Assembly: GCF_900114705.1 (NCBI RefSeq)
Contig: NZ_FOTW01000004.1
Span: 186,001-250,000 of the forward strand
Length of the DNA stretch: 64,000 nucleotides
Source: Rugamonas rubra
GTDB taxonomy: Bacteria; Pseudomonadota; Gammaproteobacteria; Burkholderiales; Burkholderiaceae_D
Reading direction: 5' to 3'
In this document: positions 30,317-39,046 of the stretch, one piece after another
Numbering within the stretch: the stretch's first letter is position 1
Layout: the number at the start of each line of letters is the position of its first letter
The notes under the pieces: model-generated
The model's database searches: none
Seen by the model: the letters and a program-made list of their open reading frames with translations, nothing else
What the model was told of the DNA's origin: nothing
Program-made: the position numbers and the translations under genes

Positions 30317-31342
30317 ATGACGCCAGCCAGATCCGCCCCACCGTCCTCGCCCGACGTCGCCTTCGCGCAGTCGGTGCTGGGCCAGGCGCTGCTGCGGGCG
30401 CTGGGTGGCGGCTCGGTGTCGCACAAGCGCATCGCCGACTACCTGCTACGCAACCAGATGCGCGTGACGGCGCTGGGCATCGGCGAACTGGCCGAATCGT
30501 GCCAGGTGTCGAGCGCCACCATCAGCCGCTTCGCGCGCGACATCGGCTACAAAAACTACGCCGCCATGCGCGCCGCTGTGGCGGGAACGCTACAGGCGGT
30601 GCTGCAGCCGGTCGACAAGCTGCGCAACTCGATCGAGCGCCGCAATGGTGCGCCGTCGCCGGTCAGCGAGAGCCTGGAGTACGCGGCGGCCAACATCGCC
30701 GCCACCGGCGCGGCCCTGTCGCTGGCCGAGCTGGACGCCGTGGTGCGCAAGCTGAAGGCCGCCAAGACCGTCTACGTGATGGGCTTCGGCCTGTCGTCCC
30801 ACCTGGCCGGCATGCTGGCGCAGCATTTGCACTCCTTCTGCCCGCACGTGGTGGAGGTGGTCGGCATCGGCGGCTCCGAGGTGGCGGCCGGCCACCTGGT
30901 GCACATCACCGGGCGCGACGTGCTGGTGGCCATCTCGCTGCCGCGCTACACGCTCGACTGCATCCGCCTGGCCAACTTCGTGCGCGACCGCGGCGCCTGC
31001 CTGGTCGCGCTGACCGATTCGCCGGCCTCGCCGCTGGCCGAACTGGCCGACCACACGCTGTACGCGCAGAGCACCCACCCGGTGCTGCCGAGCAGCGCCA
31101 GCACGGCGCTGGCGATCATCGAGGCGCTGGCGGTGGCGTTGATGGTGTCGAACGCCGACAATGTCGACAAGGCCAGCCGATTGACCGAGGCCATCGCCGC
31201 CTACCTGTACGGCAGCGATCCTGCCCAGCTGGCGGCGCATGGCGCGCAAAGAAAAACGGGGCCGCGCAAGCCGGCTCCGCAAGCAGTGGCAGTCGTGAAA
31301 AAAAGCCGCCGGGCCGACCGCAAGGTCGGACCCGGCCAATAA
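30317..31342 (+). CDS. MurR/RpiR family transcriptional regulator
   Basis: 341 aa from the ATG at 30317, chosen for its GGAGAG site; the frame extends upstream. N-terminal RpiR helix-turn-helix domain (KRIADYLLRN; LGIGELAESCQVSSATISRF) and a C-terminal sugar-isomerase-like SIS domain (VYVMGFGLSSHLAGMLAQHL; LVAISLPRYTLDCIRLANF). Such regulators sense a metabolite via SIS. It is divergent from the hydrolase/permease operon and 41 bases upstream of a TonB receptor gene, so it likely controls both sides. The AT-rich 193-base gap 30124-30316 should hold the operator. Confidence 0.92.
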   Translation: MTPARSAPPSSPDVAFAQSVLGQALLRALGGGSVSHKRIADYLLRNQMRVTALGIGELAESCQVSSATISRFARDIGYKNYAAMRAAVAGTLQAVLQPVDKLRNSIERRNGAPSPVSESLEYAAANIAATGAALSLAELDAVVRKLKAAKTVYVMGFGLSSHLAGMLAQHLHSFCPHVVEVVGIGGSEVAAGHLVHITGRDVLVAISLPRYTLDCIRLANFVRDRGACLVALTDSPASPLAELADHTLYAQSTHPVLPSSASTALAIIEALAVALMVSNADNVDKASRLTEAIAAYLYGSDPAQLAAHGAQRKTGPRKPAPQAVAVVKKSRRADRKVGPGQ

Positions 31343-31383
31343 AAAAACCGTGTTGGCACCAACACACACTGGGGAGCGTTTGA

Positions 31384-34155
31384 ATGGCATACCAAGAACA
31401 CCAAGAACCGCAAGAACAACAGCATCGTCCATTGCCACGGCAACTGCCGCTGGCGCGCGCGCTGCGCCTGGCGCTGGGCCTGACGGCCGCCGCCGGCGCG
31501 CTGGCCCAGCCGGCCTGGGCGCAGTCCGAGGTGGCGGAAAAGATCCAGCGCATCGAGATCACCGGCTCGGCCATCAAGCGGCTTGAGACGGAGACGGCGC
31601 TGCCGGTGCAGGTGATCACCCGCGCCGACATCGACAAGGCCGGCGTGACCACCGCCGCCGAGCTGATGGCGCGCCTGGCCGCCAACGTCGGCGGCCTGAG
31701 CGACGGCGCCAGCATCAACGTCGGCGGCGACCAGCGCGGCTTCAACAGCGCCAACCTGCGCGGCATCGGCACCTCGTCCACGCTGGTGCTGCTGAACGGC
31801 CGGCGCATGGCCAACTTCGCCTCGCCCGGCGACGACGCCGGCGTCGACCTCAACAACATCCCGGCCGCCGCGCTGCAGCGCGTCGAGGTGCTGCTCGACG
31901 GCGCCTCCTCGCTGTACGGCACCGACGCCATCGGCGGCGTCATCAACTTCATCACCCGCAAGGACTTCCAGGGCGTCGAGCTGAACGCCTCGGCCATGAA
32001 CACCCGCGAGGGCGGCGCCGGCAAGCGCACCGCCAGCGTCAGCGCCGGCCACGGCAATATCGACAGCGACGGCTACAACGTCTTCGCCGTGCTCGACGTG
32101 CAGAACACCGAGCGCCTCAGCACCTCGCAGCGCAAGTTCGTCGGCGAGCTGCAGGTGCCGCGGCGGCTCGGCCACCTGCTGTCGAGCTACACCGGCCCGG
32201 CCAACATCCGCCTGAGCGGCGCCCAGCGCGACTACCTGCAGGAGAACAACTTCCTGTTGAACGGCAAGCCGATCACCAACCGCATGATCAACCTGTCGAT
32301 TCCCGGCTGCGCCGCGCCGGCCAATCTGTACCTGCCGGCCGGCACCGGCGGCGTCGACGCCTGCACCTACGACTACATGGGCGACACCGAGCTGTATCCC
32401 AAGTCGGAGAAGCAGAACCTGCTCAGCCGTGGCGTCGTCAAGCTCGGCGCCGACCACCAGCTCTACGCCGAAGTGGCGCTGAGCCGGGCGCGCACCTGGT
32501 ACGTCGGCTCGGCGGCGCGGGTCAACGCCAGCATCGACTACCGCAAGGTGCCGGCGCTGGCCAACAGCGGCCTGATCAACGTCGACGACGACGACCCCGA
32601 GCAACTCGAGCTGCGCATCCGCCTCAACGAGGCCGGCCGCCGCACCAGCGAACTGACCAGCAGCAGCAGCCGCGTCGTGGTCGGCCTCAACGGCGTGCTG
32701 GGCGGCTGGGACTACGACGTCGGCCTGAACCACAGCGTCAGCACCATTTCCGACAAGGACACCCACGGCTACCTGCTGTACGACAAGCTCAAGGAGGGCA
32801 TCGCCGACGGCCGCATCAACCCCTTCGGCCCGTCCGGCGCGGCCGGCGTGGCGCTGCTCGACAGCATCCAGGTCAACGACGACGTGCGCCACGCCCGTGG
32901 CACCATGGACGCGCTCGACTTCAAGGCCTCGCGCGCGCTGCTGGCCATGGGCGGCGGCGACCTGGCGCTGGCGCTGGGCGGCGAGGTGCGCCGCGAGCGC
33001 ACCGACTTCACGCCGTCGGCCCTGCTCATGAGCAACAACATCAACAACGACGACGCCCCCGAGGGCGGCCGCGCCACCAGCGACTCGCGCCGGGTGGCCG
33101 GCGTGTTCGGCGAACTGCTGCTGCCGTTCTCCAAGCAATGGCAGGCGCAACTGTCGTCGCGCTACGACCACTACCAGGTGGTCGGCGGCGCCTTCAGCCC
33201 CAAGCTGGGCCTGACCTACACGCCGAGCAACACGCTGCTGCTGCGCGCCTCGGCCGGCAAGGGCTTCCGCGCGCCGTCCATGTCCGACCTGTTCCGCCCC
33301 ACCGTCTACAGCCAGACGGCGACCCTGCCCGACCCGGTCAAGTGCGCCGCCGAGGGCAACAACTACGCCGACTGCGCCGACAACTGGGCGACCCGGCGCT
33401 ACAGCAACGTCGAACTCAAGCCCGAGCACAGCCGGCAATTGTCGCTGGGCGCGGTGTTCGAGCCGAGCAAGCTGTGGAGCGCCAGCCTGGACTACTGGAA
33501 CATCAAGCGCAGCGACCTGATCAGCGAGATCGGCGACGACGTCATCCTCGGCAACCTGGCCAAGTACGGCAGCCTGGTGCACCGCGACGAGGACGGCGCC
33601 ATCGACTACATCGAGCTGCGCAAGGAGAACCGCGGCGCCCAGCTGGCCAGCGGCCTCGACCTGGCGCTTGACCTGCACGGCCTGCGCAGCGCCTGGGGCA
33701 CCTTCGGCGCCCGCCTGAACGGCACCTACGTGTTGCAGTCCAAGTTGCAGACCAACCCGGGCGACGCCTACATCAGCAACTTGAACGCCTTCGTCACCGA
33801 CGGCGTGGTGCAGCGCTGGCGCCACAGCATCAGCCTGGACTGGGACCAGGGGCCGCTGTCGCTGAGCCTGCTCAACAGCTATTCGAGCGGCTACACCGAC
33901 CAGAACTCGGCGATCAACATCGACGACGGCAGCGTGGTGGCGCCGAACAAGGTCAAGGCCTACTCATTGTGGGATTTGACCGGATCCTACGCCGTCAGCA
34001 AGCAGTTCAAACTGCGCGCCGGCGTGCAGAATTTGTTCGACACCAGCCCGCCGTACTCGAACCAGGCCTACCATTTCCTGTCGGGCTACGATCCGAGCTA
34101 CACCGATCCGCGCGGCCGCCGCTATTATTTGGCGGCCAGCTACGCCTTCAAGTAA
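31384..34155 (+). CDS. TonB-dependent outer-membrane receptor
   Basis: 923 aa. An extended N terminus leads into a signal peptide (LRLALGLTAAAGALAQPAWA), then a plug domain (LPVQVITRADIDKAGVTTAA; NLRGIGTSSTLVLLNGRRMA; VEVLLDGASSLYGTDAIGGV) and a 22-strand-type barrel ending in an aromatic residue region (YYLAASYAFK). No clear N-terminal STN signalling domain. The ATG at 31384 follows GGGGAGCGTTTGA. Together with a secreted cyanophycinase downstream and a hydrolase/permease upstream it plausibly imports dipeptides released outside the cell (inference). Confidence 0.96.
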   Translation: MAYQEHQEPQEQQHRPLPRQLPLARALRLALGLTAAAGALAQPAWAQSEVAEKIQRIEITGSAIKRLETETALPVQVITRADIDKAGVTTAAELMARLAANVGGLSDGASINVGGDQRGFNSANLRGIGTSSTLVLLNGRRMANFASPGDDAGVDLNNIPAAALQRVEVLLDGASSLYGTDAIGGVINFITRKDFQGVELNASAMNTREGGAGKRTASVSAGHGNIDSDGYNVFAVLDVQNTERLSTSQRKFVGELQVPRRLGHLLSSYTGPANIRLSGAQRDYLQENNFLLNGKPITNRMINLSIPGCAAPANLYLPAGTGGVDACTYDYMGDTELYPKSEKQNLLSRGVVKLGADHQLYAEVALSRARTWYVGSAARVNASIDYRKVPALANSGLINVDDDDPEQLELRIRLNEAGRRTSELTSSSSRVVVGLNGVLGGWDYDVGLNHSVSTISDKDTHGYLLYDKLKEGIADGRINPFGPSGAAGVALLDSIQVNDDVRHARGTMDALDFKASRALLAMGGGDLALALGGEVRRERTDFTPSALLMSNNINNDDAPEGGRATSDSRRVAGVFGELLLPFSKQWQAQLSSRYDHYQVVGGAFSPKLGLTYTPSNTLLLRASAGKGFRAPSMSDLFRPTVYSQTATLPDPVKCAAEGNNYADCADNWATRRYSNVELKPEHSRQLSLGAVFEPSKLWSASLDYWNIKRSDLISEIGDDVILGNLAKYGSLVHRDEDGAIDYIELRKENRGAQLASGLDLALDLHGLRSAWGTFGARLNGTYVLQSKLQTNPGDAYISNLNAFVTDGVVQRWRHSISLDWDQGPLSLSLLNSYSSGYTDQNSAINIDDGSVVAPNKVKAYSLWDLTGSYAVSKQFKLRAGVQNLFDTSPPYSNQAYHFLSGYDPSYTDPRGRRYYLAASYAFK

Positions 34156-34216
34156 GCCTTAAGGATGGGCGGGTAGTCTGAGCGGGGGAAACCCCACCCC
34201 GCTGTGCGCCACGGTC

Positions 34217-34246
34217 GGGGTCTGACCCCATGCGGGGTCAGACCCC
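34217..34246. repeat. Palindromic intergenic repeat, family B, copy 2
   Basis: Perfect palindrome arms GGGGTCTGACCCC and GGGGTCAGACCCC around ATGC. Located between the TonB receptor and the cyanophycinase gene. Confidence 0.9.
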
Positions 34247-34313
34247 TGGTTTGCGGGGGAGAAGCCGGCCCCCCGGCAAGCCGTAAGAAACTTTTGTTCG
34301 TAGGAGAATGAGT

Positions 34314-35573
34314 ATGAAACCAGTTGCATCATCGATCCGGCGCCTGTGCGTCGCCTTCCTGGCCTGCATTGCCGTCGTCGGCGTGCAGGCCGCCAACGCC
34401 TCGCCGGCCGCCTCGCGCGCCGCCGTGCCGGCGCCGCAGGGCACGCTGGTGATCATCGGCGGCGGCCTGCGCGCCGACAACGCCGAGGTCTGGCAGCGCA
34501 TCGTCAAGCTGTCCGGCGGCAAGGGCGCGCGCATCGCCGTGTTCGGCGCCGCCTCGATCAACCCGGAGAAGTCGGCGCAGGGCGTGATCGCCAAGCTGAC
34601 CCAGTACGGCGCCGACGCCTTCTTCGTGCCGATCGGCGTCAAGCTGGCCGGCAGCGACTACCGCCAGGCGGCCGAGAACCCGACCATCGTCGCCGACATC
34701 CGCTCGGCCAGCGGCATCTACTTCGCCGGCGGCGACCAGTCGCGCATCACCCAGGCGCTGGTGCGCGAGGACGGCAACCGCACCGCCGCGCTCGAGGCGG
34801 TGTGGGCGGTGTACCGTGGCGGCGGCGTGATCGCCGGCTCCAGCGCCGGCGCCGCCATCATGAGCACCACCATGTTCTACGACGCCAAGCCGGTGCTCGA
34901 CATGCTCAAGCTGGGCGTCACCGACGGCCGCGAGATCGCCCCCGGCCTCGGCTTCATCGGCGGCGACGTCTTCGTCGACCAGCACCTGCTGGTGCGCGGC
35001 CGCTTCGCCCGCATGATCCCGGTGATGCTCAAGAAGGGCTACCAGATCGGCCTGGGCATCGACGAGAACAGCGCCATGGTGGTCAGCGCCAACCGCGACG
35101 TCGAGATCATCGGCTACAGCGGCGCGCTGCTGATCGACCTGTCGCGCGCCATCACCGACCGTGGCGTCAAGGGCTTCAACATCAGCAACGCGGCGATCAG
35201 CTACCTGGACCGGGGCGACAAGTTCAACCTGGTCTCGCGCACCTTCTACCCCTCGCCGGACAAGGCCGACAACAAGCTCGACCCGAACCAGCCCGACATG
35301 CGCGAGCCGGTGTTCACCAACGACATCCTGGGCAACAACGCCGTGCTCGACCTGATGGGCAATTTGATCGACAACGCCCAGCAGGAGGCCATCGGCATCG
35401 CCTTCGGCAACCCGCGCGACCCGTATCCCGACCTCGGCTTCGAGTTCCGCTTCAGCAAAACCGTCAACAGCGTCGGCTATAGCTCGACCGAGGCCGAGGC
35501 CTACTCGGTGCTCAAGCTGCGCCTGGACATCCGCCCCATCCAGCTGCAGCAACCGCTGTACCGCTACAAATAA
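34314..35573 (+). CDS. Secreted cyanophycinase (peptidase S51 family)
   Basis: 419 aa. A signal peptide (LCVAFLACIAVVGVQAANA) precedes the cyanophycinase domain: LVIIGGGLRADN, IYFAGGDQSRITQAL, and the nucleophile elbow VIAGSSAGAAIM with Ser177. GLGFIGGDVFVDQHLLVRGR and GLGIDENSA are also family motifs. Cyanophycinases cut the Asp-Arg storage polymer to beta-Asp-Arg dipeptides. The export signal indicates use of polymer from other cells rather than own reserve. The ATG at 34314 has AGGAG seven bases upstream; an ATG at 34308 in frame is too close to it. The C-terminal 130 residues extend past the usual core and are not recognised. Confidence 0.92.
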   Translation: MKPVASSIRRLCVAFLACIAVVGVQAANASPAASRAAVPAPQGTLVIIGGGLRADNAEVWQRIVKLSGGKGARIAVFGAASINPEKSAQGVIAKLTQYGADAFFVPIGVKLAGSDYRQAAENPTIVADIRSASGIYFAGGDQSRITQALVREDGNRTAALEAVWAVYRGGGVIAGSSAGAAIMSTTMFYDAKPVLDMLKLGVTDGREIAPGLGFIGGDVFVDQHLLVRGRFARMIPVMLKKGYQIGLGIDENSAMVVSANRDVEIIGYSGALLIDLSRAITDRGVKGFNISNAAISYLDRGDKFNLVSRTFYPSPDKADNKLDPNQPDMREPVFTNDILGNNAVLDLMGNLIDNAQQEAIGIAFGNPRDPYPDLGFEFRFSKTVNSVGYSSTEAEAYSVLKLRLDIRPIQLQQPLYRYK

Positions 35574-35579
35574 GCCGCA

Positions 35580-35637
35580 GTGGGTGCCGCCGAAGCCGGC
35601 GGCACCCACCCAGGGTCAGACCCTAAGGGTCTGACCC
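35580..35637. terminator. Double hairpin between convergent genes; the second is a family B palindrome
   Basis: First hairpin: perfect 12-base arms GTGGGTGCCGCC and inverse around GAAGCC (35580-35609). Second: GGGTCAGACCC, TAA, GGGTCTGACCC (35613-35637), a shorter version of the family B palindrome. They lie between the cyanophycinase and TSUP genes, which converge, and may terminate both, though no T-run is present. Confidence 0.6.
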
Positions 35638-35659
35638 TCGACTTTCGCCCCAGCGCACC

Positions 35660-36424
35660 TCAGTGCAAGAACACGTCGTAACTGAGCTTAACGATCAAGA
35701 TCACCAACAACAGCAAAAACAGCACGCGCACGAAGCCGGCGCCGTGCCGCATCGCCACCCAGGCGCCGGTCAACGCGCCGAGCACATTGCACACCGCCAT
35801 AGGTGCTGCCACCATGTACAACACCTTCCCGGCCGGAATGAAAAACGCCAACGCCGCGATATTCGTCGACAGATTGACCAGCTTCGAGCAAGCCGAGGCC
35901 AAGATAAAGTCGAAGCCGAAGAAGCGGATGAACAGGAAGATCAAAAAACTCCCCGCGCCCGGCCCGAACAGCCCGTCGTAAAAGCCGATGGCGCCGCCGA
36001 TGGCCACCGCCAGCAGGCGCTCGCGGCGGCCGATCACGCGCGCCGTCTGCATCTGGCCGAAGTCCTTCTTGATGAAGGTGTAGATGGCGATCAGCACGAT
36101 CAACACCAACACCACCGGCCGCGCCACCTGCTGCGGCACATAGGACACGGCGGCGGCGCCGAGGAAGGCCATGGCGAAGGCGGCCACGGCGGCCGGCAGC
36201 ACCAGCAGCCAGGGCACGCTGACCCGGCCGACATAGGAGCGTGCGGCGAACGCCGTGCCGCAGGCCGAGGCCACCTTGTTGGTGCCCAGCAGGGCCGCCG
36301 AGGCGGTGCTCGGCAGCAGGTTGAACAAGGCCGGAATTTGGATCAGGCCGCCGCCGCCGACGGCAGCGTCGATCAGGCCGGCGAAAAAGGCGAACAGGCA
36401 GAGCAGGGTGATGGTGGTGGTCAT
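35660..36424 (-). CDS. TSUP (TauE/SafE) family sulfite/organosulfur exporter-like permease
   Basis: 254 aa with seven to eight membrane helices. Conserved TSUP features: AFFAGLIDAAVGGGGLIQIPAL at the N terminus and the repeat in the second half GGAIGFYDGLFGPGAGSFL. Substrates in this family are sulfite, sulfoacetate and similar anions; none is implied here. The ATG at 36424 is a choice within a longer open frame; it gives a proper first helix. Divergent from a LysR gene. Confidence 0.93.
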   Translation of the reverse strand: MTTTITLLCLFAFFAGLIDAAVGGGGLIQIPALFNLLPSTASAALLGTNKVASACGTAFAARSYVGRVSVPWLLVLPAAVAAFAMAFLGAAAVSYVPQQVARPVVLVLIVLIAIYTFIKKDFGQMQTARVIGRRERLLAVAIGGAIGFYDGLFGPGAGSFLIFLFIRFFGFDFILASACSKLVNLSTNIAALAFFIPAGKVLYMVAAPMAVCNVLGALTGAWVAMRHGAGFVRVLFLLLLVILIVKLSYDVFLH

Positions 36425-36639
36425 GGGCGGCTCGCGCGGGTCGACGGGGAGGTGGTCATGGTGGTGGGTATCCGGTGGCAGGCCGGCGGCGCCGGCGGAG
36501 AACTGCTGCGGCCGATTATAGGTAGCGGGGAACAGAGTGGTTGCAACCGGCCATTGCGGAAAACGCAATCTACCCCTTGCGTTTCTTGCCAATCGATAGG
36601 ACACTTTGCTTTTTTACCAAGCACCGGAGCCGCCGCCGC

Positions 36640-37593
36640 ATGTCGCTCAAACTGATGTGGGAAATCCGCGCCTTTTGCACCGTGGTCGACAAGGGCAGCT
36701 TCATCCACGCCGCCCGCCAGCTGGGCTGCTCGCCCAGCGCCATGACGCGGGCCGTGCAGCACCTGGAGGAGGAGATCGGCACCGAGCTGATCCTGCGGGC
36801 GCAGAAGCAGCTAACCCTGACCCCGGCCGGCGAGTGCTACCACCTGTTCGCCCAGCGCCTGCTGGCCACCCAGGCCGAGGCGCTCGACCAGCTGGCCGAG
36901 CTGGGCGCCGCGCCGCAGGGCTGGGTGCGCATCTCGGCGCCGGAGATCCTGGCGCTGGGCTTCCTGCCGAAGACGGTGGCGCGCTTCTCCAGCCAGTATC
37001 CCGAGGTGATGGTCGACATCCGCTTCTCCGACAAGAGCCTGGACCCGGTCGAGGACCAGCTCGATTTTTCGATCCGCGGCGCCTTCCCGCAGTCCAGCGA
37101 GTTGATCGGCTACCGGCTGTGGGACTACCGCCGCCATTTGTACGCCGCGCCGGCTTACCTGGCGCGCATGGGCGGCGGCACGCCGCAGGAGCCGGAGCAG
37201 CTGGAGGCGCACGACATGGTGGTGCACACCGCGCCGCGCATCCTGCGCGACTGGTACTTCGTCTCCAGCGCGCGCACGCTGCGCTACACGGCGCGGCCGC
37301 GCCACCGCTTCAGCTCCGGCATCGCCACCTTCCAGGCCGCGCTGGAGGGCGCCGGCATCGCCCGCCTGGCCGGCTGGCTGGCCGAGCCGGAGGTGGCCGC
37401 CGGCCGGCTGGTGCGGGTCTGCCCGGCCTACCGGCTGGCCTCGTCCAAATGGCAGGACCCGAGCATGCACGCGGTGTCCGCCTCGCCCCGGCTGGGCAAG
37501 GGCGCGCGGCTGTTCCTCGAGGCGGTGCGCGAGGACGCGCAGGCCATCGCCGGGCTGCACGAGGCGGCGCGCGAGCCGCGCGAGCCAGGTTAA
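36640..37593 (+). CDS. LysR family transcriptional regulator
   Basis: 317 aa from the ATG at 36640, giving the normal start for a LysR helix-turn-helix (EIRAFCTVVDKGSFIHAARQ; LGCSPSAMTRAVQHLEEEIG). The C-terminal co-inducer domain follows from about residue 90 (GWVRISAPEILALGFLPKTV). Divergent from the TSUP permease gene, which is a usual target arrangement. A small unknown gene begins seven bases after its stop. Confidence 0.93.
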   Translation: MSLKLMWEIRAFCTVVDKGSFIHAARQLGCSPSAMTRAVQHLEEEIGTELILRAQKQLTLTPAGECYHLFAQRLLATQAEALDQLAELGAAPQGWVRISAPEILALGFLPKTVARFSSQYPEVMVDIRFSDKSLDPVEDQLDFSIRGAFPQSSELIGYRLWDYRRHLYAAPAYLARMGGGTPQEPEQLEAHDMVVHTAPRILRDWYFVSSARTLRYTARPRHRFSSGIATFQAALEGAGIARLAGWLAEPEVAAGRLVRVCPAYRLASSKWQDPSMHAVSASPRLGKGARLFLEAVREDAQAIAGLHEAAREPREPG

Positions 37594-37600
37594 CGACGCG

Positions 37601-38278
37601 ATGAGAAAACCAGTGGTGGCATCGCGCGGTATCGGCCTGCTCGTCGTGGCGGCCTTGCATTTGCTGACCATCTACCTCGTCACCCGGCCGCGCACGCAGA
37701 TCGCGCAGGTGCTCGCCGCGCGCAGCACCAACATCGTCTTCCTGGCGCCACCCGCGCCACGCCGCGCCGCCGCGCCGGTGTCGGTGCCGCCGGTGCCGAC
37801 TTCGGCCAGCGCGCGCGAGCGGCGTACCGTCGCCCTGTCACCGGCGCGCGAGCCGGCGCAGCGCCAGCCGCAGCCGATAACGATGGTGGCGCCGGTGGCC
37901 GAGGCGCCTGCGGTGACGAACACCCCTGCCGAGCCGGATTGGACGCAGCCGGCCGCCAAGCTGGGCGCGGACAGCCTGGTCGAGCGCGCCAAGAAGAGCG
38001 TCGGCGCCATCGACCGCGACCTGCGCGCCAAGAGCCTGAACATGACCGACCGCAAGCCGATGGCCGAGCAGACCGCACTGGCCAGCAATATCGCCAGCGC
38101 CTTCAAGCGGCAGGCCACAACGGTCGAAGAAGTCCTGATGGACGACGGCAGCCGCATGAGCAAGGTGCACACGCCGAGCGGCACCTACTGCGCCTACAAG
38201 GAATCGAACGCCGTCACCGGCGGCCGCGACCCGTTCAAGGACGGCGTGCGCACCAAGGTCACCAGCTGCCCGCGCTAA
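37601..38278 (+). CDS. Membrane-anchored protein of unknown function
   Basis: 225 aa. One N-terminal membrane segment (GIGLLVVAALHLLTIYLV), then a Pro/Ala-rich spacer (about residues 48-110) and a small C-terminal domain with VEEVLMDDGSRMSKVHTPSG and the pair of cysteines in TYCAYKES and TSCPR. The layout (anchor, Pro-rich linker, periplasmic domain) is TonB-like but there is no TonB C-terminal domain. It starts seven bases after the LysR gene and is probably cotranscribed with it. Function not recognised. Confidence 0.75.
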   Translation: MRKPVVASRGIGLLVVAALHLLTIYLVTRPRTQIAQVLAARSTNIVFLAPPAPRRAAAPVSVPPVPTSASARERRTVALSPAREPAQRQPQPITMVAPVAEAPAVTNTPAEPDWTQPAAKLGADSLVERAKKSVGAIDRDLRAKSLNMTDRKPMAEQTALASNIASAFKRQATTVEEVLMDDGSRMSKVHTPSGTYCAYKESNAVTGGRDPFKDGVRTKVTSCPR

Positions 38279-38298
38279 AACGGCTACTGCGAGAAACC

Positions 38299-38424
38299 GG
38301 GGTCAGTGCCGACATTCGGACACGACCTGAACCGTATGTCTGGCACCATCCCTTCCAAGTGAGGAGCCTGAAAAAAACGTTTCGTTATTCTGTTGAGTCC
38401 GTGTCCGAATGTCGGCACTGACCC
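38299..38424. repeat. Palindromic intergenic repeat, family A, copy 4 (126 bp)
   Basis: Arms GGGGTCAGTGCCGACATTCG and inverse, the last base of the right arm differing (CCCT). Inner ends CGACCTGAACCGT and TGTTGAGTCCGTGTCCG match copy 2. It lies between convergent genes. Confidence 0.92.
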
Positions 38425-38432
38425 TGCCGTTG

Positions 38433-38876
38433 CTACATGTCGTCGTCGCCGTACTCCTGCGGCTTCACGCCATGCTCGGAAACGAGGCGCGGATACTCGG
38501 TTGAGGCCAGCGCGTCCTTTTGCTTACCTTGTTTGCTGATCTGGAAGCACCATGACGCCCCGAAATCGTAAAGGTAGTACAGCTTCTTGTTCTTGGGCGT
38601 CGGGAAGACTGCGGACAAAGGCATCGCCATCACATGCGTGTCGTCGTCCCCGCTCCACTCACCGTCCGGCGTGAGAAAAGTCTTCCTACCTCGATTGTTG
38701 TTGGCGAGGTAGAACTCGTCGAGGTGATAGCCCCCCTCGAAGTCTATCGTGTCGAGAATGTAGCTTGCCAATTCTCCCAGCGCCAATTCGACCGGGGCCT
38801 CCATCACAAAATGATAGGGGGCATAAAGATACCTGCCGCCGACGCACTCGATGGTCAATTTGAAAATCGCACTCAT
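38433..38876 (-). CDS. pRiA4b ORF-3-like protein
   Basis: 147 aa, cytoplasmic. The pattern FKLTIECVG then LGELASYILDTIDFEGGYHL and the aromatic LYYLYDFGASWCFQI block is that of the plasmid pRiA4b ORF-3 family, whose role is unknown although members travel with mobile elements. Base composition is lower in G and C than neighbouring genes, which suggests acquisition. The ATG at 38876 is picked because the frame upstream lacks such a coding pattern; GTGGAGAGC lies ahead of it. Confidence 0.75.
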   Translation of the reverse strand: MSAIFKLTIECVGGRYLYAPYHFVMEAPVELALGELASYILDTIDFEGGYHLDEFYLANNNRGRKTFLTPDGEWSGDDDTHVMAMPLSAVFPTPKNKKLYYLYDFGASWCFQISKQGKQKDALASTEYPRLVSEHGVKPQEYGDDDM

Positions 38877-39046
38877 TGCTCTTGCTCTCCACTCGGAAAA
38901 TGTTGTGTTGTCGACGGCCGCTCGCGTCAGACGATTGATGCTTGAGTTCATCCTGTCATTGTTGTTCGCTAAAGTCCGAACCGACGCAATGCGGCAGATT
39001 ACAATACGTTTCATTTTTCCGCCACGTCCGCCTACAAGGAAGCGCC

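Noticed and set aside
31309..31335. Hairpin at the end of the RpiR gene (CCGGGCCGACC / GGTCGGACCCGG)
   Set aside because: It lies inside the coding sequence, has a bulge and is followed by A rather than T residues on the plus strand, so termination is not supported.
31201..33825. Minus-strand 874-codon open frame opposite the TonB receptor
   Set aside because: It is the antisense shadow of a strongly GC-biased gene, composed of low-complexity Ala/Gly/Val/Arg, and the plus-strand receptor is unmistakable.
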